Shown one piece after another: positions 26,610 to 35,234 of a stretch of DNA of 64,000 nucleotides. Source of the DNA: Bradyrhizobium diazoefficiens (GTDB lineage Bacteria > Pseudomonadota > Alphaproteobacteria > Rhizobiales > Xanthobacteraceae); NCBI RefSeq assembly GCF_016616235.1, contig NZ_CP067100.1:3159001-3223000 (forward strand), written 5' to 3'. A program made the translations under genes and the position numbers. Position 1 is the stretch's first letter; every line of letters starts with the position of its first letter. The notes under the pieces were generated by a model. That model was not told the origin of the DNA. It saw nothing but the letters and a program-made list of their open reading frames with translations, and did not search any database.

Positions 26610-28517
26610 ATGGCGGGCATCCACACGCTCGATCGGTTGATTGGCGACGACTATCCGGAGTTTTTGACGGACGCGGAGGTCAGGGCCTTCGAGCAGGTCC
26701 CTTACGCCGAGCGCGTCGCGGCCGAGAGCACCTATGACGCCATTAAATTGGGCGCGGCGCGCAATCCCGATGGGGCGGCGATCCAGTTCCTGCAAAATGC
26801 CGATCCGGCCGACACGCCTGTTATGGTGACCTATCGCGACTTCATCGCGCGCGTCACCCAGGCCGCCAACATGTTTCATGCGCTCGGCGTCGAGAAGGGC
26901 GACGTGGTCTCATTCATGCTGCCGCTGGTGCCCGATGCCTTCGTGACGCTGTTCGGCGCCGAGGCGGCCGGCATCGCCAATCCCGTCAACCCGCTGCTCG
27001 AGCCGCATCAGATCGCGGAGATTCTCGAGGCCGCGAACACGAAAGTCCTGGTGGCGCTGGGGCCGATGCCCGGCACCGACATCTGGCAGAAGGTCGAGCA
27101 GATCCGCCCGCAGCTCAAGCACCTCAAGGCGGTCGTGCAGGTGTTCGGCGGCGGCGACCCGGATAAAGGCGTTTTTGCGTTTGGCGACCTGATCAAGCAG
27201 CAGCCGTCCGACCGGCTTGTCAGCGGGCGCAAGATTCTAGGCAGCGACATCGCCGCCTATTTCCACACCGGCGGCACCACCGGTACGCCAAAACTGGTGC
27301 GGCACACCCACGCCAACCAGGTCTACCAGGCCTGGGCGCTCAATCTGCTGCTGAAGCCGAAGCCCGGCTCGAATTTGCTGTTCGGCATGCCGCTGTTTCA
27401 CGTCGGCGGATCGTTGACGCAGGTGCTGCTGACGCTGTCGAGCGGCGGCTCGCTGGTCGTGCTGTCGCCGAGCGGCTGGCGCAATCCGAACGCGGTGAAA
27501 AACATCTGGAGGTTGGTCGAGCGCTTCAAGCCGGAGGCGCTGTCGAGCGTTCCGACCGTGCTCGCGGCGACGCTCGCGGTGCCGCCTGAAAATGCCGATA
27601 TTTCCAGCCTGAAATATGCCGCCGGCGGCGGCTCGGCGATCCCGGTCGCCGTGGGCTCGGCGATTCAAGAGAAGCTCAAGCTGCCGGTGGTCGAGGTCTA
27701 CGGCATGACGGAGACCTCGAGCGTGCATACGCTCGCCTATCCCTCACGGCCGATCCGGCTCGGCTCGGTGGGCCTTCCCATGCCTTATGCGCGCGTGCGC
27801 ATCGTGCAGCTCGACGCCGACGGCCGCCTGATCCGCGACTGCAAGCCCGACGAGATCGGCGTTATCATCATGGCCGGACCCGGCGTGTTCGGCGGCTATC
27901 TCAACCACGAGCACAACAAGGGCGCCTTCGTGGATGAGGTCTGGGTCAATTCCGGCGATCTCGGCCGTCTCGACGCCGACGGCTATCTCTGGATCACCGG
28001 CCGCGCCAAGGATCTCGTGATCCGCGGCGGCCACAACATCGATCCGGCGCCGATCGAGGAGATCATGTTCCGCCATCCCGCGGTCGGCTTCGCCGCGGTG
28101 GTCGGCCAGCCCGACGCCTATGCCGGCGAGCTGCCGGTGGGTTACGTGCAGCTGAAGCCCGGCGCCACAGTTGAGCCCGGCGAGCTCGAGTCCTGGGTCC
28201 GCGAGCGCACGCCGGAGCGTGCCGCCGTTCCGGTGCAAATCATTCCGATCGATCCGATGCCGGTGACCGGCGTCGGCAAGGTATTCAAGCCGCAGCTGCG
28301 CTGGGACGCCGCCCAGCGCGTGTTCACCAAGGTGCTGGCGCCGCTCAATGAGCGCGGCATCGATTGCAAGGTGAAGGTCGGCGCCCACGGCAGCCACGGC
28401 TCGATCGCCACCGTGACGCTCACGGGGCTGCCGCCGGATCAGCGCGATGTCGTCGCCGACGAGGTGCACGCGCTACTGGCGCCGTTCGTGATGCGGCACG
28501 AGGTGGTGCAGTTGTAA
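26610..28517 (+). CDS. Acyl-CoA synthetase (AMP-forming)
   Basis: A 635-residue ANL-superfamily enzyme that activates a carboxylate to its CoA thioester through an acyl-AMP. The P-loop AMP signature YFHTGGTTGTPKLVRHTH, the VVEVYGMTETSSVHTLAYPS loop, GDLGRLDADGYLWITGRAKD and VIRGGHNIDPAPIEE are all present. A strong ribosome site (GAGGGAGGA) precedes the ATG at 26610; the frame is open to 26559. The last ~90 residues form an extension after the catalytic-lysine region GVGKVFKPQLR. Substrate is unknown. Confidence 0.9.
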   Translation: MAGIHTLDRLIGDDYPEFLTDAEVRAFEQVPYAERVAAESTYDAIKLGAARNPDGAAIQFLQNADPADTPVMVTYRDFIARVTQAANMFHALGVEKGDVVSFMLPLVPDAFVTLFGAEAAGIANPVNPLLEPHQIAEILEAANTKVLVALGPMPGTDIWQKVEQIRPQLKHLKAVVQVFGGGDPDKGVFAFGDLIKQQPSDRLVSGRKILGSDIAAYFHTGGTTGTPKLVRHTHANQVYQAWALNLLLKPKPGSNLLFGMPLFHVGGSLTQVLLTLSSGGSLVVLSPSGWRNPNAVKNIWRLVERFKPEALSSVPTVLAATLAVPPENADISSLKYAAGGGSAIPVAVGSAIQEKLKLPVVEVYGMTETSSVHTLAYPSRPIRLGSVGLPMPYARVRIVQLDADGRLIRDCKPDEIGVIIMAGPGVFGGYLNHEHNKGAFVDEVWVNSGDLGRLDADGYLWITGRAKDLVIRGGHNIDPAPIEEIMFRHPAVGFAAVVGQPDAYAGELPVGYVQLKPGATVEPGELESWVRERTPERAAVPVQIIPIDPMPVTGVGKVFKPQLRWDAAQRVFTKVLAPLNERGIDCKVKVGAHGSHGSIATVTLTGLPPDQRDVVADEVHALLAPFVMRHEVVQL

Positions 28518-28598
28518 GCGGACTCAACGCCCGCGTCGGCGGCCGTCCGAAAGCAGGGCGACGCTTCGTCGCATTATCCTTACCACGGTTCGAGGAGC

Positions 28599-28622
28599 CC
28601 TATGTGATCGAAATCACATAGG
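28599..28622. promoter_or_regulatory. Perfect CRP-type palindrome upstream of caspase gene
   Basis: Two perfect 10-base arms, CCTATGTGAT and ATCACATAGG, flank CGAA. The core is TGTGA-N6-TCACA (28603-28618), identical to the classical CRP half-site consensus. It is not the FNR/FixK form TTGAT-N4-ATCAA. It sits about 75 bp before the GTG of the caspase-like gene. It is not followed by a T-run, so it is not a simple terminator for the acyl-CoA synthetase gene. Which Crp-family protein binds it is unknown. Confidence 0.65.
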
Positions 28623-28685
28623 AAGAATTAGCAATCGGCGACGCTACCGAATAGTCTCGTGGAATTGCATCCGGGGGGACGCAAA

Positions 28686-30524
28686 GTGATTCCGTTTCGG
28701 TTATTTGCTTTGTTGATATTGGCGATGGGCCTTGCCTGCGGGCCGGCGCATGCCGACCGGCGCGTGGCGCTCGTGATCGGCAATTCCGCCTACAAGAGCG
28801 CGCCCAAGCTCGGCAATCCCGTCAACGATGCCACCCTGGTGGGCGGCATGTTCAAGAAGGCCGGCTTCGATTCCGTCGACGTCAGGCTGGATCTCAGTGC
28901 CAGCGAGATGCGGCGCACGCTGCGCGAGTTTGCCGGCAGAACGCGCGATGCGGAGATGGCGGTGATCTATTACGCCGGCCACGGCATCGAGCTCGACGGC
29001 ACCAACTATCTCATTCCGACCGACGCAACGCTGGAGACGGACGGCGACGTGCTCGACGAGACCATCCCGGTTGAGCGCGCGCTGTTCGCGGTCGAGCCGG
29101 CCAAGCAGCTTCGCCTGATCATCCTCGACGCCTGCCGCGACAATCCGTTCTCAAAGAGCATGAAGCGTACGCTGGCCTCGCGTGCGATCGGACGCGGCCT
29201 TGCCAAGGTCGAGCCGACCAGCCCCAACACTATGATCGCCTTCGCGGCGAAGGCGGGATCGACCGCGTCCGACGGTGACTCCAAGAACAGCCCGTTTGCG
29301 GCCGCGCTGGTCGAACACCTGCCGAAGCCGGGCCTTGATCTGCGCAAGGCCTTTGGCTTCGTGCGCGACGACGTGCTCAAGGCGACCGGCTACAAGCAGG
29401 AGCCCTATGTCTATGGCTCGCTCGGCGGCGACGATGTGCCGCTGGTCGCGGTCAAGCCGGCCGCCACCGGTCCGCAGGCCAACCCACAGGATGCCATTCG
29501 CAGGGATTACGAGCTTGCGCTTCAGCTTGCCACGCGCGACGGCTGGGAAGCGTTCCTGGCGCAATATCCCGAGGGGTTCTACGCCAACCTCGCCAAGGGC
29601 CAGCTGAACAAGATCGGCGCCGAGGAGACGCGCGCGGCGGCTGAGCAAAAGGCCAAGGCAGCCGAGCAGGAAAAGGCGAAGCTCATCGCCGAGCGCGCTC
29701 AGAAGGCCGAGCAGGAGAAGGCGGCTGCGGCGGCCAAGACCGCTGAGGATGCGCGGATCGCGGCGGAGAAACAGAAGCAGATCGAGCAGGCGAGAGCCGA
29801 GGCGGCCGAACGGCAGCGCAAGGTGGCCGAGGCGGCGGCGAAGGCATTGGCCGAGAAGCAGGCGGCGGAGAAAGCCAAGGCCGAACTCGCTGCCAAGCAG
29901 GCTGCAGAGAAAGCGGAGCAGGGCGCAAAGCCCCCCGCCGACAGGCAGATGCCTGAGCCTGAGCAGAAGGTCGCGGCCTTCTCGCCCGCACCCGCGTCCA
30001 CATTGTCGGCGGCCGATCTGACAAAATCCGTGCAGAGCGAACTGCGCCGGGTCGGCTGCCTGTCCGCTGCGGCTGACGGTGACTGGAGCGCAGCGTCGCA
30101 GCACTCGATGACGCTGTTCAACAAATATGCCGGCACCCAGTTCGATGCGAAGCTTGCCAGCATCGAGGCGCTCGATGCGCTGAAGGCGAAACCGGGACGG
30201 GTCTGCCCGCTGGTCTGCAATTTCGGCTTCAAGGCCGACGGCGACCAATGCGCCAAGATCACCTGTCGTGCCGGCTATCGCGTCGGCGACGACAATGAGT
30301 GCGAGAAGATCCAGGAGAAGAAGCCGGTCGCGACGCGGGAAGATACCCGGAGACGCGATACGGATCGAAAACAAACGGAGGCCGCACCGTCAGCGCCGCA
30401 GGCTTCGGGTCAGGTGATCTGCAACAGCGCCGGTTGCAGGCCGATCGCCAAGGGGTGCCGGCTGGGGACAGCCAATCATCCTGCCACTCCTACAGTCAAG
30501 ATACCGGCCGAAATATGCAACTGA
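28686..30524 (+). CDS. Secreted caspase-like (C14) protease with coiled-coil and Cys-rich tail
   Basis: The 612-residue protein starts at a GTG preceded by GGGGGGAC; another GTG lies at 28659. After a signal peptide (residues 1-23) comes a caspase p20-like domain with its His in IYYAGHGIELDG (His99) and Cys in LIILDACRDNPF (Cys150). An Ala/Glu/Lys-rich coiled coil follows (about 310-420), then a helical domain (LTKSVQSELRRVGCLSAA) resembling the peptidoglycan-binding/TPR-like modules of such proteins, and a Cys-rich tail. Substrate and trigger are unknown. The next gene is a damaged paralogue starting in a TGATG overlap. Confidence 0.85.
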   Translation: MIPFRLFALLILAMGLACGPAHADRRVALVIGNSAYKSAPKLGNPVNDATLVGGMFKKAGFDSVDVRLDLSASEMRRTLREFAGRTRDAEMAVIYYAGHGIELDGTNYLIPTDATLETDGDVLDETIPVERALFAVEPAKQLRLIILDACRDNPFSKSMKRTLASRAIGRGLAKVEPTSPNTMIAFAAKAGSTASDGDSKNSPFAAALVEHLPKPGLDLRKAFGFVRDDVLKATGYKQEPYVYGSLGGDDVPLVAVKPAATGPQANPQDAIRRDYELALQLATRDGWEAFLAQYPEGFYANLAKGQLNKIGAEETRAAAEQKAKAAEQEKAKLIAERAQKAEQEKAAAAAKTAEDARIAAEKQKQIEQARAEAAERQRKVAEAAAKALAEKQAAEKAKAELAAKQAAEKAEQGAKPPADRQMPEPEQKVAAFSPAPASTLSAADLTKSVQSELRRVGCLSAAADGDWSAASQHSMTLFNKYAGTQFDAKLASIEALDALKAKPGRVCPLVCNFGFKADGDQCAKITCRAGYRVGDDNECEKIQEKKPVATREDTRRRDTDRKQTEAAPSAPQASGQVICNSAGCRPIAKGCRLGTANHPATPTVKIPAEICN

Positions 30525-31252
30525 TGATGAAGCATATCCTTCGGGCCTGCTCCATTGTGCTCGGAGCTCTCGCTTGTTTTGCCCTCTGCTGCAGCCCAGC
30601 GTTCGCCGAAAAGCGCGTGGCGCTCGTCATCGGCAATTCCGCCTACAAGAGCGCGCCGAAGCTCGGCAATCCCGTGAACGACGCGATCCTGATGGGTGGC
30701 ATGTTCAGGAAGGCCGGCTTCGACAACGTCGACGTCAGGCGGGACTTGAACGCGTCGGACATGCGCAAGGCGCTGCGCGAGTTCGGTGCGAGGACGCGGG
30801 ACGCCGATGTCGCGATCGTCTATTACGCAGGCCACGGTCTCGAGGTCGACGGCACCAACTACCTGATTCCGACCGATGCCGCTCTCGAGACCGACACCGA
30901 CGTCTACGACGAGGCGCTGCCGATCGATCGTGTGCTGGTGAGCATCGAGCCAGCCAAACAGCTTCGGCTCGTCATTCTTGATGCCTGCCGCGACAATCCG
31001 TTCGCCAAGACCATGAAGCGGACGGTAGCCTCGCGCGCGATCGGGCGCGGGCTCGCCAAGGTCGAGCCGACTAGCCCGAACACGATGATTGCGTTCGCGG
31101 CCAAGGCGGGATTCACGGCGTCGGACGGCGATTCAAAGAACAGTCCATTTGCAGTCGCGCTTGCCGATCACCTGCCGAAGCCCGGCCTCGATCTGCGCAA
31201 GGCGTTCGGTTTCGTCCGCGACGACGTATTGAAGAACACCGGCTACAAGTAA
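30524..31252 (+). CDS. Truncated second caspase-like protein
   Basis: This paralogue begins at an ATG overlapping the first gene's stop (TGATG) and encodes 242 residues: a signal peptide ending SPAFA and the whole p20-like domain. It keeps the catalytic His (YYAGHGLEVDG) and Cys (LVILDACRDNPF). It ends at a TAA where the first copy has a Gln codon (GYK-stop versus GYKQEPYVYG). The coiled coil and Cys-rich tail are therefore cut off. A secreted catalytic domain could still be made, but downstream decay suggests the gene is dying. Confidence 0.7.
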   Translation: MMKHILRACSIVLGALACFALCCSPAFAEKRVALVIGNSAYKSAPKLGNPVNDAILMGGMFRKAGFDNVDVRRDLNASDMRKALREFGARTRDADVAIVYYAGHGLEVDGTNYLIPTDAALETDTDVYDEALPIDRVLVSIEPAKQLRLVILDACRDNPFAKTMKRTVASRAIGRGLAKVEPTSPNTMIAFAAKAGFTASDGDSKNSPFAVALADHLPKPGLDLRKAFGFVRDDVLKNTGYK

Positions 31253-32376
31253 GAGCCGTATGTCTACGGTTCGTTGGGCGGCGATGATGTCGCTCTTGTT
31301 CCTGCAAAACCGGCTGCAACGGCGGGGCAGCCAAATCCGCAGGACGCGGTTCGCAGGGATTACGAACTGGCGTTGCAGGCGGGTGATCGCGACGGATGGG
31401 AGGCGTTTCTGCAGGCTTATCCTGACGGTTTCTACGCCAATCTGGCGCGCGTGCAGCTGAAGAAGATCGCTGCCGAAGAAGTGCGCGTCGCTGCCGAACA
31501 GAAAGCGAAGCTCGCCGAGCAGGAGAAGGCGAGGCTGGCGTCCGAGCGCGCGCAGAAGGCTGAGCAGGACAAGGCGGCAGCAGCGGCGAAGGCGGCTGAA
31601 GAGACGCGCGTCGCTGCCGAGAAGCAAAAGCAGGTCGAGCAGGCGAGAGCAGAAGCAGCCGAGCAACAGCGCAAGACCGCCGAAGCTGCGGCAGCGAAGG
31701 CGTTCGCCGAGAAGCAGGCGGCAGAGAAGGCGGCTGCTGAAGCCGCGGCAAGGCAGGCTGCGGACAGGCAGGCGGCCGATGCGGCAAGCAAGAAGGTTGC
31801 GGCATTATCCCCTGCGCCGTCATCCAGCCCCGCGCCGGATGATCTGGCGAAGTCCGTGCAACTCGAACTGCGGCGCGTCGGCTGCATGACCGGATCAGCC
31901 GACAGCGAGTGGGGCCAGACGGCGCAGCGCTCGCTGGCGCTGTTCAACAAATATGCAGGGACGAAATTCGACGCAAAGCTTGCAAGCACCGGCGCGCTCG
32001 ATGAGCTGAAGGCCAACCGGGTCGCGTCTGCCCGCTCGTCTGCGATCACGGCTTCAAGGCGGACGGGGATCAATGCACTCGGATCACCTGCCGCGCCGGT
32101 TATCGCGTCAACGACGACAATGAATGTGAGAAGGTGCCGGAGAAAAAGCCGGTGGCGACGCGCGACGATTCCAGGAAGCGGGATAGCGACCGCAAACAGA
32201 TCGAAGCTGCGCCAGCAAATCCGCAGGCCCGGTCGTCAGGCCAAATCTTTTGCAACTCGGCGGGCTGTCGCCCGGTTCGGTCCGGTTGCAGATTGGTGAC
32301 GCCAACTGCTGGGCCGGGAACCGGGGGCGCGGGTGCCGGGGTAGCCGGCCAAAATGCCGTCGAGGTCTGTAACTGA
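31253..32376 (+). pseudogene. Remnant of the second caspase-like gene, C-terminal part
   Basis: Beyond the TAA the same frame continues EPYVYGSLGGDDVALVPAKP and stays colinear with copy 1 through the DYELALQAGDRDGWEAFLQA segment, the Ala/Glu/Lys coiled coil and the AKSVQLELRRVGCMTG helix. At about 32020 one base is missing relative to copy 1 (AAGGCCAACCGGGT against AAGGCGAAACCGGGA). The next frame then carries the Cys-rich tail RVCPLVCDHGFKADGDQC and ends VEVCN at 32376. One nonsense codon plus one frameshift make this a pseudogene. Confidence 0.8.
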
Positions 32377-32388
32377 TCTTAGCGCGTA

Positions 32389-32416
32389 TGGTGGGTTAGC
32401 GTACCGTAACCCACCA
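32389..32416. repeat. REP-like palindrome (GGTGGGTTA family)
   Basis: TGGTGGGTTA and TAACCCACCA form a perfect 10-bp stem with an eight-base loop. A third partial copy, CTAACCCACC, ends at about 32470 next to the amidohydrolase stop. It lies between convergent genes and could serve as a bidirectional terminator or be a dispersed repeat. Confidence 0.6.
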
Positions 32417-32481
32417 CTGTCTCTCACCGCGGGACACAGAAGAGGTGGCTACGCCTTCGGCTAACCCACCCTGCGAACCTC

Positions 32482-33654
32482 CTACCCCGCCGGCATCTGC
32501 GTCTCGACCAGGCGCGCCCAGAACGACGCGCCGTGGCCGAGGATGTTGTCGTTGAAGACGTAGGCCGGGTGGTGGCATTCCGGGCTGTCGCCCATGCCGA
32601 CCAGTATCATCGCGCCTGGGCGCGCTTCCAGCATGAACGAAAAGTCCTCGGCGCCCATCATGGGAACGAACTTGTCGTTGACGCGGTCAGTGCCGACGAT
32701 GTCGCGGGCGACCTCGGCGGCAAGGCCGGCCTCGCGCGCATGGTTCATCGTCACCGGATACATCCGGGTGTATTTTGTCTCCGCCGAGCCGCCATAAGCG
32801 CGCGCGACGCTGTCGGCAACCTCGCCGATGCGGCGCTCGACGAGATCGCGCACGTCAGGATCGAGCGTGCGCACGGTGCCGCCGAGCTCGGCGATCTCCG
32901 GGATGATGTTGAAAGCGGTGCCGGAGTGGAATTGCGTGATCGAGATGACCGCGGACTTCAGTGGATCGACGTTGCGCGCGACGATCGATTGCAGCGCGCC
33001 CACGATCTGCGAGCCGATCAGCACGCTGTCGACCGCCTTGTGCGGACCCGCGCCGGCGTGGCCGCCCTTGCCGTGGACCGTGATCTGGATGTTGTCCGAG
33101 GAGGCGAGCATCGCGCCCGCCGTCGTGGCGAAATGCCCTTCCGGCAGGCCCGGCATGTTGTGCATGCCGTAGACCTCCTGGATATTCCAGCGCGTCATCA
33201 GCCCGTCCTCGACCATGGCCTTGCCGCCGCCACCGCCTTCCTCGGCGGGCTGGAAGATCATGATCGCGGTGCCGTCGAAATTGCGCGTCTCGGCGAGATA
33301 TTTGGCAGCGCCCAGCAGCATCGCGGTGTGGCCATCATGACCGCAGGCGTGCATCTTGCCGGGGACCTTCGAGGCGTACGGCACGCCCGAGGTTTCCATG
33401 ATCGGCAGCGCATCCATGTCGGCGCGCAAGCCAATGGTCTTGCCGGAGGCCGATTTGCGGCCGCGGATCACGCCGACGACGCCGGTGCGGCCGATGCCCG
33501 TCACCACCTCGTCGCAGCCGAATTCGCGCAAGCGGTCGGCGACGATGCCGGCGGTGCGGTGCACTTCGTAGAGCAGCTCAGGGTTCTCGTGGAAGTCATG
33601 GCGCCAGGCGGCCATGTCGTCGGAGAGGGCGGCAACGCGGTTGACGATGGGCAT
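32482..33654 (-). CDS. M20 family amidohydrolase (hippurate hydrolase-like)
   Basis: A 390-residue zinc metallo-amidohydrolase of the M20D group. Metal-binding motifs are GKMHACGHDGHTAMLLGAAK, FQPAEEGGGGGKAMVEDGL, VYGMHNMPGLPEGHFAT and, near the end, PMMGAEDFSFMLEARPG. The dimerisation domain carries KGGHAGAGPHKAVD. Relatives cleave N-acyl amino acids such as hippurate or indole-acetyl conjugates. The natural substrate here is not evident. Confidence 0.9.
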   Translation of the reverse strand: MPIVNRVAALSDDMAAWRHDFHENPELLYEVHRTAGIVADRLREFGCDEVVTGIGRTGVVGVIRGRKSASGKTIGLRADMDALPIMETSGVPYASKVPGKMHACGHDGHTAMLLGAAKYLAETRNFDGTAIMIFQPAEEGGGGGKAMVEDGLMTRWNIQEVYGMHNMPGLPEGHFATTAGAMLASSDNIQITVHGKGGHAGAGPHKAVDSVLIGSQIVGALQSIVARNVDPLKSAVISITQFHSGTAFNIIPEIAELGGTVRTLDPDVRDLVERRIGEVADSVARAYGGSAETKYTRMYPVTMNHAREAGLAAEVARDIVGTDRVNDKFVPMMGAEDFSFMLEARPGAMILVGMGDSPECHHPAYVFNDNILGHGASFWARLVETQMPAG

Positions 33655-33836
33655 GGGGTGGGAATCCGTTTCTGTGTTCTTGGGGGCCCGGACGAGCGAA
33701 GCGGCTTTTTACGCCGTGATTTGGCGGAGGGGGAGGACGAAACGGAGGGCCGGAACAAGGTTATCGGGGATGAGCCGGGAGGACCGGTCAGTTCCGGCGG
33801 CGACGCAAAAATTAACTATCAATCACGGATCATTGA

Positions 33837-33860
33837 CTGACAGATATTGAAATCTGTCAG
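33837..33860. promoter_or_regulatory. Operator-like palindrome upstream of the TetR locus
   Basis: CTGACAGAT and ATCTGTCAG are perfect nine-base arms around ATTGAA. The half-site TGACA/TGTCA and the spacing are in the style of TetR-family operators. The palindrome overlaps the -35 box of a predicted rightward promoter and lies 334 bp before a TetR-type gene, so autoregulation is the simplest reading. Confidence 0.55.
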
Positions 33861-33875
33861 CGAGACGTGTATATC
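33847..33875 (+). promoter_or_regulatory. Predicted sigma70-type promoter
   Basis: TTGAAA (33847-33852), a 17-base spacer and TATATC (33870-33875) form a good housekeeping-type promoter directed rightward toward the small ORF at 33999 and the TetR gene at 34194. The -35 lies inside the palindrome described at 33837. The rest of the 344-base gap between the amidohydrolase and the small ORF shows nothing else. Confidence 0.5.
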
Positions 33876-33998
33876 CGTTCTCGGACGCTCCGATTGGGCG
33901 TCCCGCGATAAGCCCCGGGAAGCCCGACATCCGACGCGAGTTCGGATTTGAGGGCGGATTGAAGAACGGGGACCGCGGACGAATGGAGACTTGAGACA

Positions 33999-34100
33999 AT
34001 GACCACCGAAATCATCAATCTCACCGGCGTGATTGGGCATTGGCTCAATTTGCTGGTGGCGCGCCAGATCGCGGCGCAAGCTGCAAAACTGCCTCATTAA
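33999..34100 (+). CDS. Possible 33-residue small protein
   Basis: The frame MTTEIINLTGVIGHWLNLLV... has 33 codons with GGAG about ten bases before the ATG. Residues 5-21 are amphipathic or weakly hydrophobic. It lies between the predicted promoter and the TetR gene on the same strand, 93 bp before the latter. It could be a leader peptide or a membrane-associated microprotein. The evidence is a start, a ribosome site and position only. Confidence 0.4.
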   Translation: MTTEIINLTGVIGHWLNLLVARQIAAQAAKLPH

Positions 34101-34193
34101 GGCATAGGCTTTCCGAAACGACCGGCGAGGGCGCTTCGGAAGCAGCCCGACTGCCGGGGGTAACTGAGCCCTGAACGGGAACATGGTGCTGGC

Positions 34194-34781
34194 ATGAATG
34201 AAGCCGTTGTCTTGACGCCGGAGCGGATCCTCGAAGTCACCGAGGACGTGCTGCGGCGCTACGGACTTGCCAAGGCCACCGTGGTCGACGTTGCCCGTGC
34301 GCTCGATGTGAGCCACGGCAGCGTCTATCGCCACTTTCCGAGCAAGGCCTCGCTGCGCGAGGCGGTCGCCAAACGCTGGCTCGACCGCATCGACGCGCCG
34401 CTGCTGGCGATCGCGAAGGAGCAGGGTCCTGCGCCCGACCGGCTCGACCGCTGGCTGCGGACGCTGTTCGCCGCGAAGCGTTCGCGCGTGCTCGACGACC
34501 CCGAAATGTTCCAGACCTATCTGACGCTGGCGCGCGAAGCCTGCGCCGCCGTCAAGTGCCACAAGGACACCATGATCGATCAGATCGCGGCGATCCTGTC
34601 CGACGGCGTCCAGCAGGGCGTGTTCGCCGTCGACGACGTCAAGGTCACCGCGCGCGCTATCTTCGATGCGACGGTGCGCTTCCACCATCCTGCCCATGCC
34701 GACGAATGGAAAGACGCCGATTTGCCCGCGCGCGTCGACGCGACGCTCGCGCTGGTCCTGCGCGGGTTGAAGGCCTGCTAG
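34194..34781 (+). CDS. TetR/AcrR-family transcriptional regulator
   Basis: The 195-residue protein has a typical N-terminal TetR helix-turn-helix (ILEVTEDVLRRYGLAKATVV, DVARALDVSHGSVYRHFPSK) and a variable C-terminal ligand/dimerisation domain with helices around DRWLRTLFAAKRSRVLDDPE and AREACAAVKCHKDTMIDQIA. No obvious efflux or enzyme gene is divergent from it, so its target is unknown. A palindrome overlapping the upstream promoter suggests it represses itself. Confidence 0.87.
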   Translation: MNEAVVLTPERILEVTEDVLRRYGLAKATVVDVARALDVSHGSVYRHFPSKASLREAVAKRWLDRIDAPLLAIAKEQGPAPDRLDRWLRTLFAAKRSRVLDDPEMFQTYLTLAREACAAVKCHKDTMIDQIAAILSDGVQQGVFAVDDVKVTARAIFDATVRFHHPAHADEWKDADLPARVDATLALVLRGLKAC

Positions 34782-34815
34782 TTCGCAACAGCTGTTCGAT
34801 ACGCGCTACGGCCCA

Positions 34816-35121
34816 TCAACCTCTCGCCTTGTGAAGAAGGGCACCATTGTGTGTCGGCGTCGATGCAGTATGGCGCCTGCGTCCATGGAGGGCCGGATCG
34901 GCCGATGGCACGACCGGCGGACTTTCCGGATATGCATTGACTGCGATTTCGACCGCGTCCTTTGACCGCTTGCGAACGCGGTAGAAGGTTAGCTCCTGAT
35001 CGAGCATGGGGCAGCGGAAGTGGACAATGGCGCTATCGGGTAGGCGGCACAGTTCGTCGATGAGTTCGCCGACTGTGATGATAGGGGGATGGGCGGCCGA
35101 GTTGTGATGAACCTTACTCAT
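34816..35121 (-). CDS. Hypothetical protein, 101 residues
   Basis: A soluble 101-residue protein begins MSKVHHNSAAHPPIITVGEL with AAGGAGTAGAACGTC as ribosome site. The middle (ELIDELCRLPDSAIVHFRCP, LTFYRVRKRSKDAVEIAVNA) looks like a small alpha/beta domain; the last 35 residues are Pro/His/Arg-rich and probably disordered. No known motif is seen. It lies between TetR (convergent) and the response regulator. Confidence 0.6.
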   Translation of the reverse strand: MSKVHHNSAAHPPIITVGELIDELCRLPDSAIVHFRCPMLDQELTFYRVRKRSKDAVEIAVNAYPESPPVVPSADPALHGRRRHTASTPTHNGALLHKARG

Positions 35122-35234
35122 GACGTTCTACTCCTTCACTCTGCTACCAACCGGAACTGGATGGTCTCCGTTCCAATTTGCCCGGCAGATTGAAAAAGCT
35201 TCGAGTTGCCTGGAGGAATGCGGCAGTTCTGCTG

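Noticed and set aside
28599..28622. Palindrome as terminator of the acyl-CoA synthetase gene
   Set aside because: The stem is AT-rich, has a four-base loop and is not followed by a T-run; the CRP half-sites fit better.
28659..28685. GTG at 28659 as start of the caspase gene
   Set aside because: It lacks a ribosome site and puts charged residues before the signal peptide; GTG 28686 has GGGGGGAC just upstream.
31250..31252. Stop-codon readthrough in the second caspase gene
   Set aside because: The TAA is followed by a second, independent frameshift near 32020, so decay explains the locus better than programmed readthrough.
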